Assembly: GCF_008520305.1 (NCBI RefSeq)
Contig: NZ_ML703287.1
Location: 1-64,000, forward strand
Reading direction: 5' to 3'
Origin: Mesorhizobium sp. SARCC-RB16n
Lineage (GTDB): Bacteria; Pseudomonadota; Alphaproteobacteria; Rhizobiales; Rhizobiaceae
DNA length: 64,000 bases
The stretch's first letter is position 1. The number at the start of each line of letters is the position of its first letter. The position numbers and the translations under genes were made by a program. Below the pieces are notes generated by a model. The model made no database searches and was not told the origin of the DNA. It saw only the letters and a list, made by a program, of their open reading frames with translations. Of the stretch, positions 44,554-52,118 are shown piece after piece.

Positions 44554-44568
44554 GTTCTTATTTTGTTC
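44554..44568 (-). promoter_or_regulatory. LexA (SOS) box, GTTC-N7-GTTC
   Basis: GTTC TTATTTT GTTC (GAAC-N7-GAAC on the minus strand) is an exact match to the alphaproteobacterial LexA operator, a direct repeat with 7 bases between halves. It sits 76 bp upstream of the minus-strand ATG at 44478 in an AT-rich stretch suited to a promoter. Confidence 0.75.
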
Positions 44569-44737
44569 ACTGTTAGCCAGATGGCGCCCGCATTGAAATG
44601 GCCCGCAGTAGGTCCGTTCCGTCCGTGGTCCCGGCATCGAAAATTTGGACACTTCCCTAGGTCGTAGTGACGATTTAAGGTTTGGGGTTCCCCTTTTAGG
44701 GCAAATCAGATTCAACGCTGACTTTTGGAGGTCAGCG

Positions 44738-44893
44738 ATGGATTGCGATGCGCTTCGGGATGATCAGTGGGATCGGATCAGAGGGTTGGTTCCCGGAGGA
44801 ACCAAGGGCAAGCGAGGTCCCAGGACGAATAACCGGCTGTTTTTGGATGCGTTACTGTGGATGGCGCGATCGGGCGGCCGCTGGCGCGAGACG
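44738..44893 (+). pseudogene. IS5-family transposase, N-terminal fragment
   Basis: ATG 44738 begins MDCDALRDDQWDRIRGLVPG, then RTNNRLFLDALLWMARSGGR, the N-terminal DUF4096-like domain of IS5-family transposases. GGAGG precedes it. Resemblance ends after WRE at about 44893, so about three quarters of the gene is missing. Sequence just upstream (44660-44700) may be the IS end. Confidence 0.8.
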
Positions 44894-45211
44894 GCGCTCG
44901 CAACACAGCCGATCAAACACCCGCTGGAGCTTGTCCAGATCAGCGGGCCAGTAGACACCACTGTTGCTCGGCCATGGCATTGATCCCGCCCTCGGCGCGG
45001 CTTTGATAAGGCACCGTTTCTCGGGGCGGCAGGGACCCGCTCCAGAACTCTACACGGAGCGGATTCCCTATTCCCATTCCTGACCACAGCGCGGGCTCAG
45101 GCAGCCGCTGCCGCGGGCAATGGAATTGCTGAAAGAATATTGTCTGCCGCGGCGCGAACGCAAGTAAGTCTTCCGAATGATACAACCGCCGAATTGAGCG
45201 CCGTCTTCTCC
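44894..45211. other. Unassigned stretch after the IS5 fragment
   Basis: No gene supported. Short open frames occur on both strands without ribosome sites or recognisable sequence; the stretch is probably debris from IS-mediated rearrangement. Confidence 0.35.
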
Positions 45212-45421
45212 CTACCGGCCGAGCGGTTGCCGGGACAGCAAAACCAACTCGGCTTCGTCGGTCACCCCAGCCATATAGTTCGCGATGACGCGCGATGCGA
45301 GCGCGTCCAGCGCTTCAGGCGACTGGCGGTTGACGGTGACCTGTTCGAACACCCGCCCGAGCAATGCCAGTTCCTCAGGCTCCAAAATTCCCGCTTCAGT
45401 TGCCTTCCGTCGAATCGGCAT
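45212..45421 (-). CDS. Small hypothetical protein overlapping the DNA ligase gene
   Basis: A 69-residue helical protein, EPEELALLGRVFEQVTVNRQ followed by LASRVIANYMAGVTDEAELV. The ATG at 45421 lies inside the last 26 bases of the ligase gene in another frame, so translation is coupled. The composition and helical pattern are protein-like and match small rhizobial proteins of unknown function. It may assist the ligase, but only the overlap suggests it. Confidence 0.65.
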   Translation of the reverse strand: MPIRRKATEAGILEPEELALLGRVFEQVTVNRQSPEALDALASRVIANYMAGVTDEAELVLLSRQPLGR

Positions 45422-46292
45422 GATTCTCCTCGCGAAAATCCTGCAGCGAAGCGTGCCGCAAATCCACCTCGCCGCGCAAGTGCTTCACGCGGCCGATGAT
45501 CCCCGGCTTCACCCATTGCGTCGCCGGTCGCTTCATGCCCTTGGGCGCCGGCCCGGCGTGCTCCTGGACGCGCTTCCATAGCCGCTCGCGGATTGCCCGG
45601 CTGGAGTTGATAAAAGCCGAGCCGACATACTGCCCAGTCTGACGATCGGCCATAAGCGCAAACGCCGGTTTTCCGGGCTCCCGTTCGACGCCGAGCAACT
45701 CGTATTCCTCGACCGTATAGCATTTCGCCTTCAGCCAGTTGGTCGACGGGCCGCTGCGATATTTGCTGTCCTTGCGCTTCGAGACCATGCCTTCCATGCC
45801 GGCCCGGTCGATCAGGTGGAAGATGGCGCTCGCCTCGCCCGGTAGCGCTTGGCTGAATTGGATACGGATGTCCGGCGGAATCATCTCGGAAAGGATCTCG
45901 CGCCGGTCCTCCAGCGGCATGTCGCGCAGATCGTGGCCGTTGACGTGCAGGAGATCGAAGGCGACGAAATAGAGATCATGTTGCCGGCTGGTGATAGCCT
46001 TGCGCAGAGCGCCGAAGTCAGACAGCCCGGCATCGTTCAGCACGATGATCTCGCCGTCTATGATGGCGCTTTCCACCTCGAGGTCAGCGGCCGCATTGGC
46101 GAGGTCGCGGTATTTGGCGGTCCAGTCGAGGCCGCGGCGGGTGAATAGGCGAACGCCGGTTTCATCCTTGATGATCTGCGATCGATAGCCGTCGAACTTG
46201 ACCTCGTGAATCCAGCCTTCGCCCTCGGGCGGCTTCTCAACCAAGGTAGGCATCAGCGGCTCGATGAACTTGAGCCGGCCTTCGTTACGCAT
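45396..46292 (-). CDS. ATP-dependent DNA ligase, LigD/LigC ligase-domain type
   Basis: A 298-residue enzyme that seals DNA nicks through an AMP-lysine intermediate. Motif I is HEVKFDGYR with the nucleotidyl lysine Lys32; IDGEIIVLND (motif III-like), YFVAFDLLHVNG, GMEGMVSKRKDSKYRSG (motif IV) and WLKAKC (motif V) follow, then an OB-fold end. It corresponds to the ligase domain of LigD without polymerase or nuclease domains, and no Ku gene is nearby. The ATG at 46292 has GGAG 8 bases upstream. It may serve the replication or repair of the element or act as a stand-alone LigC. Confidence 0.92.
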   Translation of the reverse strand: MRNEGRLKFIEPLMPTLVEKPPEGEGWIHEVKFDGYRSQIIKDETGVRLFTRRGLDWTAKYRDLANAAADLEVESAIIDGEIIVLNDAGLSDFGALRKAITSRQHDLYFVAFDLLHVNGHDLRDMPLEDRREILSEMIPPDIRIQFSQALPGEASAIFHLIDRAGMEGMVSKRKDSKYRSGPSTNWLKAKCYTVEEYELLGVEREPGKPAFALMADRQTGQYVGSAFINSSRAIRERLWKRVQEHAGPAPKGMKRPATQWVKPGIIGRVKHLRGEVDLRHASLQDFREENHADSTEGN

Positions 46293-46378
46293 GCACTGAA
46301 ACTCCACGCCGCGATTTAAGACGAAATGGCTGCTTTAGTTCCATCGCATTTTAGCGGAATTATATATAAACGTCGTTG

Positions 46379-46582
46379 ATGCAGATCGATGCGGAAGACT
46401 GCCGGGCGGCGCTAACCATCATCAGAAGAACGATTGAGGAGCACTGCCCGCCCGGCGTTCTGCCGAGCGAAGAGATGGTGAACGGGCTCTATGGCCCAAG
46501 GTTGATGGATGAGGCGGCGGCGCTTGCCGCTGCAATCGTCGCTACGGTCGAGAAACTGACGGACAGGGGAAGCAATGAATAG
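46379..46582 (+). CDS. Small hypothetical protein
   Basis: A 67-residue helical protein (DCRAALTIIRRTIEEHCPPG, then MDEAAALAAAIVATVEKLTD). ATG 46379 or the TTG just before it; the ribosome site is poor. The amphipathic pattern and lack of rare codons support a real gene, but no family is recognised. Divergent from the DNA ligase gene with an AT-rich spacer of 86 bp. Confidence 0.5.
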   Translation: MQIDAEDCRAALTIIRRTIEEHCPPGVLPSEEMVNGLYGPRLMDEAAALAAAIVATVEKLTDRGSNE

Positions 46583-46594
46583 CAGTGCCCGCGC

Positions 46595-46669
46595 ATGATC
46601 ACAGACCTGTTCCTCACTGGTGTCGCCGCTTTCTCACTCCTCATTCCGCTCTATTTCATCCTCGAATGA
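46595..46669 (+). CDS. Possible 24-residue membrane peptide
   Basis: ATG 46595 encodes MITDLFLTGVAAFSLLIPLY followed by FILE and a stop: a single hydrophobic helix. It starts 12 bp after the previous stop. Such peptides occur as toxins or small membrane regulators, but no ribosome site or antitoxin RNA is evident. Confidence 0.3.
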   Translation: MITDLFLTGVAAFSLLIPLYFILE

Positions 46670-46762
46670 CAATCCGCTGCCGGGATCTACCCTCTTAGGT
46701 GTATTTGCGCCGATGCTAATATAAGCGCATGATGGAGGCCGCCGGGAGGATCTCCGGCATGG

Positions 46763-46803
46763 CCCGGCTGCCGTGGTCCCCCAACCCCCCTGCGGCAGCC
46801 GGG
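46763..46803. other. 11-bp perfect hairpin with 19-base loop
   Basis: CCCGGCTGCCG (46763-46773) is the exact complement of CGGCAGCCGGG (46793-46803); the loop is a C-rich tract. No T-tract follows on either strand. It lies in the 331-bp region 46583-46913, which otherwise holds only the possible 24-residue peptide. Confidence 0.55.
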
Positions 46804-46913
46804 TCGCCTCTTCAGGCCCGGCCCGCCGCGCGGCTTTTCCCACTGCCGAAAAAGAATTAGCCCTCTAGACTTTTGAGACAGAGTTGCCGCATTATTTGTG
46901 CGGGGGAAATCAA

Positions 46914-47384
46914 ATGAGAAAATCGATAGTTCTTGCGGCCGCCGGGGTGTGCCTCTCCGGCTGCTCAACTACGCCTGTAGCTAGCGAAACCGATCTCACG
47001 GCAATGAACACAGTGACGCTGTGTCATGTGTTAGCATCCAGCACCGACGACCAATATCGAAGCAAAGTGGTTGCCCTTTTGACGCGGCGGGGCGCAACCG
47101 CCGAGAAGTGCACGCGGCTGGTGCAAGCCGACAATGCTGTCGCGACTGGAATAGCTGTTGCGGCAGTGGGAGGCGCAGCCGTGGCCGTTGCTGCTAACAA
47201 CGGTGGCGGAGGCTACTATGTGCCTCGTCCTCAGGTCTACGGTGTCGCCTGGGACCAGTTCTACGGTCAAGGCTACGTGCTGATCTGGCGATGCCGAGAC
47301 ATGGCGACGGGGCAATTCGTATATGATACCTACTGCGCCGGCATGCCCATGATCGACAGCACTTGGCCAGGTTGGTCGGCATAG
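46914..47384 (+). CDS. Putative lipoprotein
   Basis: A 156-residue protein with a lipoprotein signal: MRKSIVLAAAGVCLSGCSTT, cleavage before the cysteine in LSGC. A hydrophobic glycine/alanine-rich segment follows around residues 75-100 (VATGIAVAAVGGAAVAVAAN), then a tyrosine- and tryptophan-rich end with several cysteines. The layout recalls small outer-membrane glycine-zipper lipoproteins. ATG 46914 has GGGGAAA upstream. It would reach the outer membrane and could alter envelope or phage adsorption, but that is speculation. Confidence 0.75.
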   Translation: MRKSIVLAAAGVCLSGCSTTPVASETDLTAMNTVTLCHVLASSTDDQYRSKVVALLTRRGATAEKCTRLVQADNAVATGIAVAAVGGAAVAVAANNGGGGYYVPRPQVYGVAWDQFYGQGYVLIWRCRDMATGQFVYDTYCAGMPMIDSTWPGWSA

Positions 47385-47394
47385 GCGCTAAACA

Positions 47395-47877
47395 ATGAAA
47401 CTCGAACGAGGTCTCCAACTCAAACTGCTGCAAACCCTCTCGGAGGTCTACCCGGACTCAATGCGCAGCTTTCCCGTCATCGAAGGTGCCGACTTGTCCA
47501 CCTTTACCGCGAATCTCTGGTACCTCACCGAGCATGGTTTAGCTGAAGCAAAATGGAGCCGGATGTTGAACGGTCCGCCGGGGCCGATATCAGCGAGAAT
47601 CACCGCCGCAGGCTTAGATTTTCTCGCTGACGACGGGGGCCTATCTGCGATTCTCGGAATCGTGACGGTCCGTCTGCACGAAGACACGATAAAAGCGCTT
47701 TTGGTTGATCAGGTCGAGAAGTCCAACGCGCCAGCCACGGTCAAAACCAAGCTGGTTGACCAGATCAAGTCGCTTCCGGCGGAAGCGACGAAGGCCTTAA
47801 CCCTGGAGGCGATCAAGGCCGGATTGGCTAATGTTCCCCAGTTTATCGATTGGCTACAAACCACTCTAGCGAGCTAA
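47395..47877 (+). CDS. Winged-helix-like hypothetical protein
   Basis: A 160-residue soluble protein. The first 85 residues have a winged-helix pattern (LLQTLSEVYPDSMRSFPVIE, LWYLTEHGLAEAKW, ISARITAAGLDFLADDGGLS), a type common in phage and island proteins of unknown role. The second half is helical. It lies 10 bp after the lipoprotein gene and 3 bp before the nuclease gene, so the three probably form an operon. Confidence 0.65.
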   Translation: MKLERGLQLKLLQTLSEVYPDSMRSFPVIEGADLSTFTANLWYLTEHGLAEAKWSRMLNGPPGPISARITAAGLDFLADDGGLSAILGIVTVRLHEDTIKALLVDQVEKSNAPATVKTKLVDQIKSLPAEATKALTLEAIKAGLANVPQFIDWLQTTLAS

Positions 47878-47880
47878 GGC

Positions 47881-48711
47881 ATGGTGGACAGGTCACGTCA
47901 CGACAACCGATCTGATCAGTGGCGAAGGCGAACTGGCGCCAGGCGCTCTCGTGCACGCAGAAGATGGGCGAAAGTCCCGCTGCGCCTGATCGTTGGCACG
48001 GTCACTGCGGCCGGCGCATTGGCCGCGCAGATGCTCCTGCAGCACAGCGACCGTTTGCCGGAGCTCAACCTGTCGAACTTGCTCGAGCCGCGGCCGGAAC
48101 CGATCGCCGGCGTGGCCTCTGTCATCGACGGCGACACGATCGAGATCCACGGCCAGCGGATCCGGTTCAACGGCATCGACGCGCCGGAGAGCCGGCAGTA
48201 CTGCGACGACGCCAAGGGCTTCGAATACCCATGCGGCCGGCGATCGGCCGAAGCGCTCGACTCTTTCCTGGCGGCCTCGAGGCCGGTGCGGTGCACCTTC
48301 GTCGACTGGGACCGCTATCACCGCTTCGTCGGGGACTGCCGGCGCGCAGACGGCGCCAGCGTCGCCGCCTGGATGGTCGAGCATGGCCAGGCGCTCGATT
48401 TGGCCTCGCTACAGCCATGGCGCCTACACGGCGCAGCAGGCGAACGCCGAGGCGGCAAAGGTCGGTCTGTGGGTCGGAACGTTTCAGGCGCCTTGGAATG
48501 GCGCGCGGAGCACGCCGACGCGCCGTCGCGCCAGCCCCTCGGCATCGTCAGTCGCAAGCTGGTCGCGCAGAGCGGCTATTCCTGCGAACCGCGGCGGACG
48601 TGCAAGCAGATCGGTTCGTGCGACGAAGCCCAATGGTATCTGCAGAACTGCCCATGGGGCGGAAAGCTGGACCGGGATGGCGACGGGGTCGCCTGTGAGA
48701 CGCTTTGTTAG
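47881..48711 (+). CDS. Thermonuclease (SNase-like) with excalibur domain; internal compensated frameshift
   Basis: A 276-residue protein with an N-terminal basic stretch and one membrane or signal helix (about 36-52). The SNase domain shows VIDGDTIEIHGQRIRFNGID with DAPES, and WDRYHRFVGDC with the catalytic arginine; the C-terminal CKQIGSCDEAQWYL and DRDGDGVACETLC form an excalibur calcium-binding domain. Between about 48399 and 48495 the expected SNase helix is read only in another frame (WPRYSHGAYTAQQANAEAAK, VGLWVGTFQAPW), while the gene's own frame gives foreign sequence. An inserted T and a lost G would explain this. Active-site residues precede the altered segment, but folding may suffer. 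Confidence 0.8.
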   Translation: MVDRSRHDNRSDQWRRRTGARRSRARRRWAKVPLRLIVGTVTAAGALAAQMLLQHSDRLPELNLSNLLEPRPEPIAGVASVIDGDTIEIHGQRIRFNGIDAPESRQYCDDAKGFEYPCGRRSAEALDSFLAASRPVRCTFVDWDRYHRFVGDCRRADGASVAAWMVEHGQALDLASLQPWRLHGAAGERRGGKGRSVGRNVSGALEWRAEHADAPSRQPLGIVSRKLVAQSGYSCEPRRTCKQIGSCDEAQWYLQNCPWGGKLDRDGDGVACETLC

Positions 48712-48804
48712 GTTAGGGACGGGCTCACCGAAACTTTACCGCAGGGCAAATCACCGGCGTAAGCAATCATCGTATCAAATCAGAAGTCAAAAAGGGGGAG
48801 ATCC

Positions 48805-50433
48805 ATGAAAATCCTTGCACTGGTTATACCGTTAGCAACCCTGGTCCTTGCTCGAGCCGAAGCGGCGGAAATCAATGTCGCGCACCTGGACCAGCAGCTT
48901 GGCCTCGGCTACGGCTTCAATCCGGTAATTGGAAACTTCCACCCGCCCTGTATAAAAGTCGTCGCCAACCAGGCTGATAAAACAATTGTTTCCGACCCCA
49001 AGGCGGTCGTTGACATAAAGAAGATATCCTCTACGACTGAGTTCAAGAAAGCACTAAACGTTCACGTGTATGCATCGGTATTTGGAGCCGCAGGGCAGGC
49101 AAGCGCGGAACTCTCCAACATTGTCGCTCACGGTGTAAGTTCAAACGATTCATATTTTTCAATACAGGTTAGAGTTGAAGGTACCAGAGAAGTACTGTCG
49201 GGCGACATTGAATTAACCGATTCGGCTATCAAAGCGTTGAAGATATCGCAAGCTTTTTTCAAAAGCGCATGTGGGGATAGTTATGTCGCATCCTTGGTTA
49301 GTGGCGGAGAATTTTTGGCAATCGTTCAGCTGCATAACGCCAGCGAAGAAGAAAGCAATAAATTTCTGGGCCAACTGAAGGCGAGCTATGGCACCGCAAA
49401 GATTGATGCGGGAACTGAATCAGATTTTCAGACACTTTCTAAAACTAATAGAGTAGACATACATATTGCCCAGACAGGGCATACAACCGACCATCCGTCA
49501 TCTCTAACGGATCCGGAAGCGTTGCTCCGATATGCTGCCGAATTTGCTGGAAAATTGGTGGGAGAGAAAGACAGCATTCCAAGCGTTTCTTCTGCGATAT
49601 ATGCTAATTATTCTGATTCGTTGAACTTCAAGCTAGCGTTACACGAAGCAAATATATCTAAACTGTCTTCCCAAAGCAATTCCGCTGATATTATGGAAGA
49701 TCTGATGCAATTGTACGACGCATCGACAGATCGTATTGCGATCGTGGAAAACGCGCTGAATTTCAACGAAAGCTATTTCGATTTCGACCATGATAAGGCT
49801 TCAGAGTATCTTTCAAAAATGAAGAAAGTTCGTAGCGATGTTGAGAAGGCCGCAAAATCTTGTGCCACGGCCGCCGCCGATGGAGGCGATTGTGCCGAGC
49901 AAGACACCGTTGCCATAGCTGAAGTCCCGGCGGACATTAAACGCGTTCCTGATTGCAATGTGTCTGCATTCGCTTCGATGCACGCCGCCGGTAGCGATAG
50001 CGCGTGTACGCAAGTGCAGAGGGTGGATAAAAATTGCTACTGCACGCAGTGCGAGGCATTTCTGAAGTCGAGCTACAAGAGAGCAAGCTCTCAACATCTC
50101 CAGTCGGAGTGCATCGGGTTCGCGGCTAATACCCTCGTGACAGCTAGGGTCCATTCTAAATTGTCGATAGCCGGAACGGGAATATGGCCGGAGGTATTTT
50201 TCAACGGGGGCAAGGAGGCGACAATAATGAACCAACATTTTAGCGGTTCTAGCGACGTGGACCTGGACACGGGGATCGATCGGGCGCTTAAGACCACGTC
50301 GAAAGGAAGCTTTCCGATCGACGTAACCGTTAACGCCTGCATGCAGGATGGCTCTCCTCAGCAGACAACTTGTAAATTTGAAAATATCGACCCTTCTGAA
50401 AAATCACTTGTCACTGTGCAGAGCCAGAACTGA
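48805..50433 (+). CDS. Exported protein with a MACPF-like signature
   Basis: A 542-residue protein with a signal peptide (KILALVIPLATLVLARAEA, cleavage near residue 20). Residues 156-168 read C-G-D-S-Y, six residues, then G-G, which matches the spacing of the MACPF/CDC signature (aromatic-G-T/S-H-aromatic-x6-GG) with two substitutions. Residues about 70-135 and 200-230 alternate strands as expected for such a fold. A helical middle and a cysteine-rich C-terminal part (VDKNCYCTQCEAFLKSS, SECIGF) follow. GGGGGAG lies before the ATG. The gene is strongly AT-rich relative to its neighbours. A pore-forming or host-interaction role is a hypothesis; the element has no immunity gene beside it. Confidence 0.6.
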   Translation: MKILALVIPLATLVLARAEAAEINVAHLDQQLGLGYGFNPVIGNFHPPCIKVVANQADKTIVSDPKAVVDIKKISSTTEFKKALNVHVYASVFGAAGQASAELSNIVAHGVSSNDSYFSIQVRVEGTREVLSGDIELTDSAIKALKISQAFFKSACGDSYVASLVSGGEFLAIVQLHNASEEESNKFLGQLKASYGTAKIDAGTESDFQTLSKTNRVDIHIAQTGHTTDHPSSLTDPEALLRYAAEFAGKLVGEKDSIPSVSSAIYANYSDSLNFKLALHEANISKLSSQSNSADIMEDLMQLYDASTDRIAIVENALNFNESYFDFDHDKASEYLSKMKKVRSDVEKAAKSCATAAADGGDCAEQDTVAIAEVPADIKRVPDCNVSAFASMHAAGSDSACTQVQRVDKNCYCTQCEAFLKSSYKRASSQHLQSECIGFAANTLVTARVHSKLSIAGTGIWPEVFFNGGKEATIMNQHFSGSSDVDLDTGIDRALKTTSKGSFPIDVTVNACMQDGSPQQTTCKFENIDPSEKSLVTVQSQN

Positions 50434-50452
50434 TTACTTGTCGAACGAGTGT

Positions 50453-51694
50453 TCAGATATCGGGCGCCAGCCGCCTAATCGTGTCAGCGACGTAGGAAGG
50501 CGCCAGATGCGCATAGTGCTTCTCAACCATGCGAGTGTCGCTGTGGCCGAGCGCTTCGGCGACGACGATTAATGGGGCGCCGTTGCGAACCATCGTACTG
50601 GCGTAGGTGTGCCTGATCTCGTGCAGCGTAACGTCTGACAGTTTGGCTTGGGCAAGCAACGCCTTCCAGGGGCGATTGTAAGTAGACGGCGCCCAGGCCG
50701 CACCATTCTCCTGCCGAAGCAGCGCCTCGGCTCCGGGTCGATCGCGTGCGAGCCTTTCGAATAGTTCGGCGCCGCCAGTAGGAAGCGGGATGTGCCGCGG
50801 CTTGCCGCTCTTGCTCTCTGCCACGAAAACCGACTTGTTAGCCGCGTCATAATCCGACACCCGGAGCCGAGCGAGTTCACCGAAACGCGCGCCCGTCACA
50901 AGAGCGGCCGACACGAGATCCCGAATGGCGCCGTTGCTGGCGGCGATGAGCGCCTTCTGCTCTGCAGGCGACAGAAACCGGACACGCGCTGCGGTAGTGC
51001 CACGGTAGGGCTTCACCAGACGCCAAGCGGTGTCATCGGTCACGAGCCGATTGTTGAAAGCCCAATTGAGAGCAGCCTTCAGGGTAGTGAGGGTCCTGTT
51101 TGCGGTGTCGCGCCTCCGCCGGATAATTTCAGGGTCCGATAGGTCGACCGTGACCGTGTTCGCTTTGCTAGCCGATTTCTTTGTCCGCAGCCGCTTCTGC
51201 GCCGTCACCATACCGTCCCGCCAGGCGCGGACCTTTTCGATCGTCAAATCGGCGACTTTCGCCGAACCCAGCTTTGGCCGAATATGGAATGCGGCCCTGG
51301 TCTTGGCGTCGCCAATCGACTTCATACCCTCCGCGCTGCGCGCTTCAAAATACCGGTCGAGAGCGTTGTTGACCGTCAACGCCGCCGGCGCGTTGCTGCC
51401 ACCTTTCAGCACCTTCAGCCAGGCTCGAGCCGCCTCTTTGGCTTGCTCATGTGACAAGATGGTTGAGCCGTCGGCCGCTAGGACGTCGTCGGCGCGCCCC
51501 AGCTTTGACTGGATGCGAGCACCGTCGCTCGAGCGTGACGCCGCCAGCCATGCGCCGCCGCGGCCATAGCTTCCCCGGCCGCGTCGATACCCCAGCCGGA
51601 GGCCAGGATTGATGATCTCCCATTCGGGGGCGTCCGAGTAGGGCAGGGCCGTCCGACTGGTCCGACTTGAAAGAACGCTGCGGCGCTGCGCCAT
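50453..51694 (-). CDS. int: Tyrosine-family site-specific integrase of the element
   Basis: A 413-residue recombinase that inserts and excises the element at tRNA-Glu. The catalytic set is present: VTGARFGELARLRV (arginine about 269), LHEIRHTYASTM (HxxR about 357-360), GHSDTRMVEKHYAHL (late histidine and the tyrosine nucleophile about 393). An N-terminal arm-binding domain and a core-binding domain precede them. The ATG at 51694 has GGAGG 5 bases upstream; the frame is open far beyond, across the attachment site, but homology and the ribosome site support 51694. Its promoter region contains the right arm-type boxes, so the integrase may repress itself. Confidence 0.95.
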   Translation of the reverse strand: MAQRRSVLSSRTSRTALPYSDAPEWEIINPGLRLGYRRGRGSYGRGGAWLAASRSSDGARIQSKLGRADDVLAADGSTILSHEQAKEAARAWLKVLKGGSNAPAALTVNNALDRYFEARSAEGMKSIGDAKTRAAFHIRPKLGSAKVADLTIEKVRAWRDGMVTAQKRLRTKKSASKANTVTVDLSDPEIIRRRRDTANRTLTTLKAALNWAFNNRLVTDDTAWRLVKPYRGTTAARVRFLSPAEQKALIAASNGAIRDLVSAALVTGARFGELARLRVSDYDAANKSVFVAESKSGKPRHIPLPTGGAELFERLARDRPGAEALLRQENGAAWAPSTYNRPWKALLAQAKLSDVTLHEIRHTYASTMVRNGAPLIVVAEALGHSDTRMVEKHYAHLAPSYVADTIRRLAPDI

Positions 51695-51709
51695 TCTGCC
51701 TCCGGGAGT

Positions 51710-51729
51710 TTTCGTTGCTAATTTCGTTG
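51710..51729 (+). promoter_or_regulatory. Candidate integrase arm-type sites, right end
   Basis: Two direct TTTCGTTG boxes start 12 bp apart (51710 and 51722), as at 9540-9559. The two 20-bp segments differ at only three positions, all in the spacer between the boxes. They overlap the region just upstream of the integrase ribosome site. Confidence 0.6.
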
Positions 51730-51838
51730 CAACGAACCCGCTAGAACGCAGATGGTCGCAAACACACAATAGCGCACAATACCATTGTGAATCAAACGTG
51801 TAAGAGCGTGCGTCGTTGTGCAGCAAAGTCCAAGTTGA

Positions 51839-51887
51839 CGCCCTCTCACGGCGGGAACAGGGGTTCGATTCCCCTTGGGCGTACCAA
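51839..51887 (+). repeat. attR core: duplicated 3' end of tRNA-Glu
   Basis: Identical over 49 bases to 9460-9508. The 5' half of the tRNA is absent here, so no functional tRNA is encoded. It marks the right end of the element. The following 231 bp (51888-52118) show no supportable gene. Confidence 0.95.
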
Positions 51888-52118
51888 ACAACGGCGCGGT
51901 CGTTGACCTCCAGACAATCCAACAACACCGGACCGATCCGCATGGGCTTTGCATGCCCGAAAGGGCGCGCCATGCCCTGCCAGAGCCTGGACGTCCCATG
52001 CCCGAATCCACCCAATTTAAGTCAGGCCGCGTCGCTTGAAAGCACTGCGATCTCTGATACTTGCGGTGCGGGGGTAGCTTTCGCGGCAACGCGGATTTTG
52101 GGTCGGGTAGAGTTTGGA

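Larger units (their letters stand above)
9460..51887. mobile_element. Integrated defective prophage/genomic island in tRNA-Glu
   Basis: Bounded by the 49-bp direct repeats, with the integrase just inside the right end. Phage-like parts: excisionase-like HTH genes (9860, 15470), replication protein (10617), serine recombinase (16130), two virion-interior-type proteins (17669, 19066), remains of a third (37574-38206) and a tail fibre (40946). No large terminase, portal, capsid or lysis gene is recognisable, so autonomous virion production is unlikely. About 15 kb of glycan genes interrupt the virion module, and several IS remnants are present. Base composition varies sharply, with AT-richer blocks (about 21.4-27.4, 34.3-35.1, 38.9-40.7 and 48.8-50.4 kb), which points to several donors. 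Confidence 0.92.

Noticed and set aside
51733-51746. Second SOS box at the integrase (GAAC...GAAC)
   Set aside because: The spacing is 6 bases, not 7, so it does not match the alphaproteobacterial LexA operator.
51816-51887. A second tRNA-Glu at the right end
   Set aside because: Only the 3' 49 bases are present; the acceptor 5' strand, D arm and half of the anticodon stem are missing.
51695-52015. Integrase extended upstream to 52015
   Set aside because: The extension would run across the attachment core and out of the element, and is not integrase-like; GGAGG before 51694 fits the true start.
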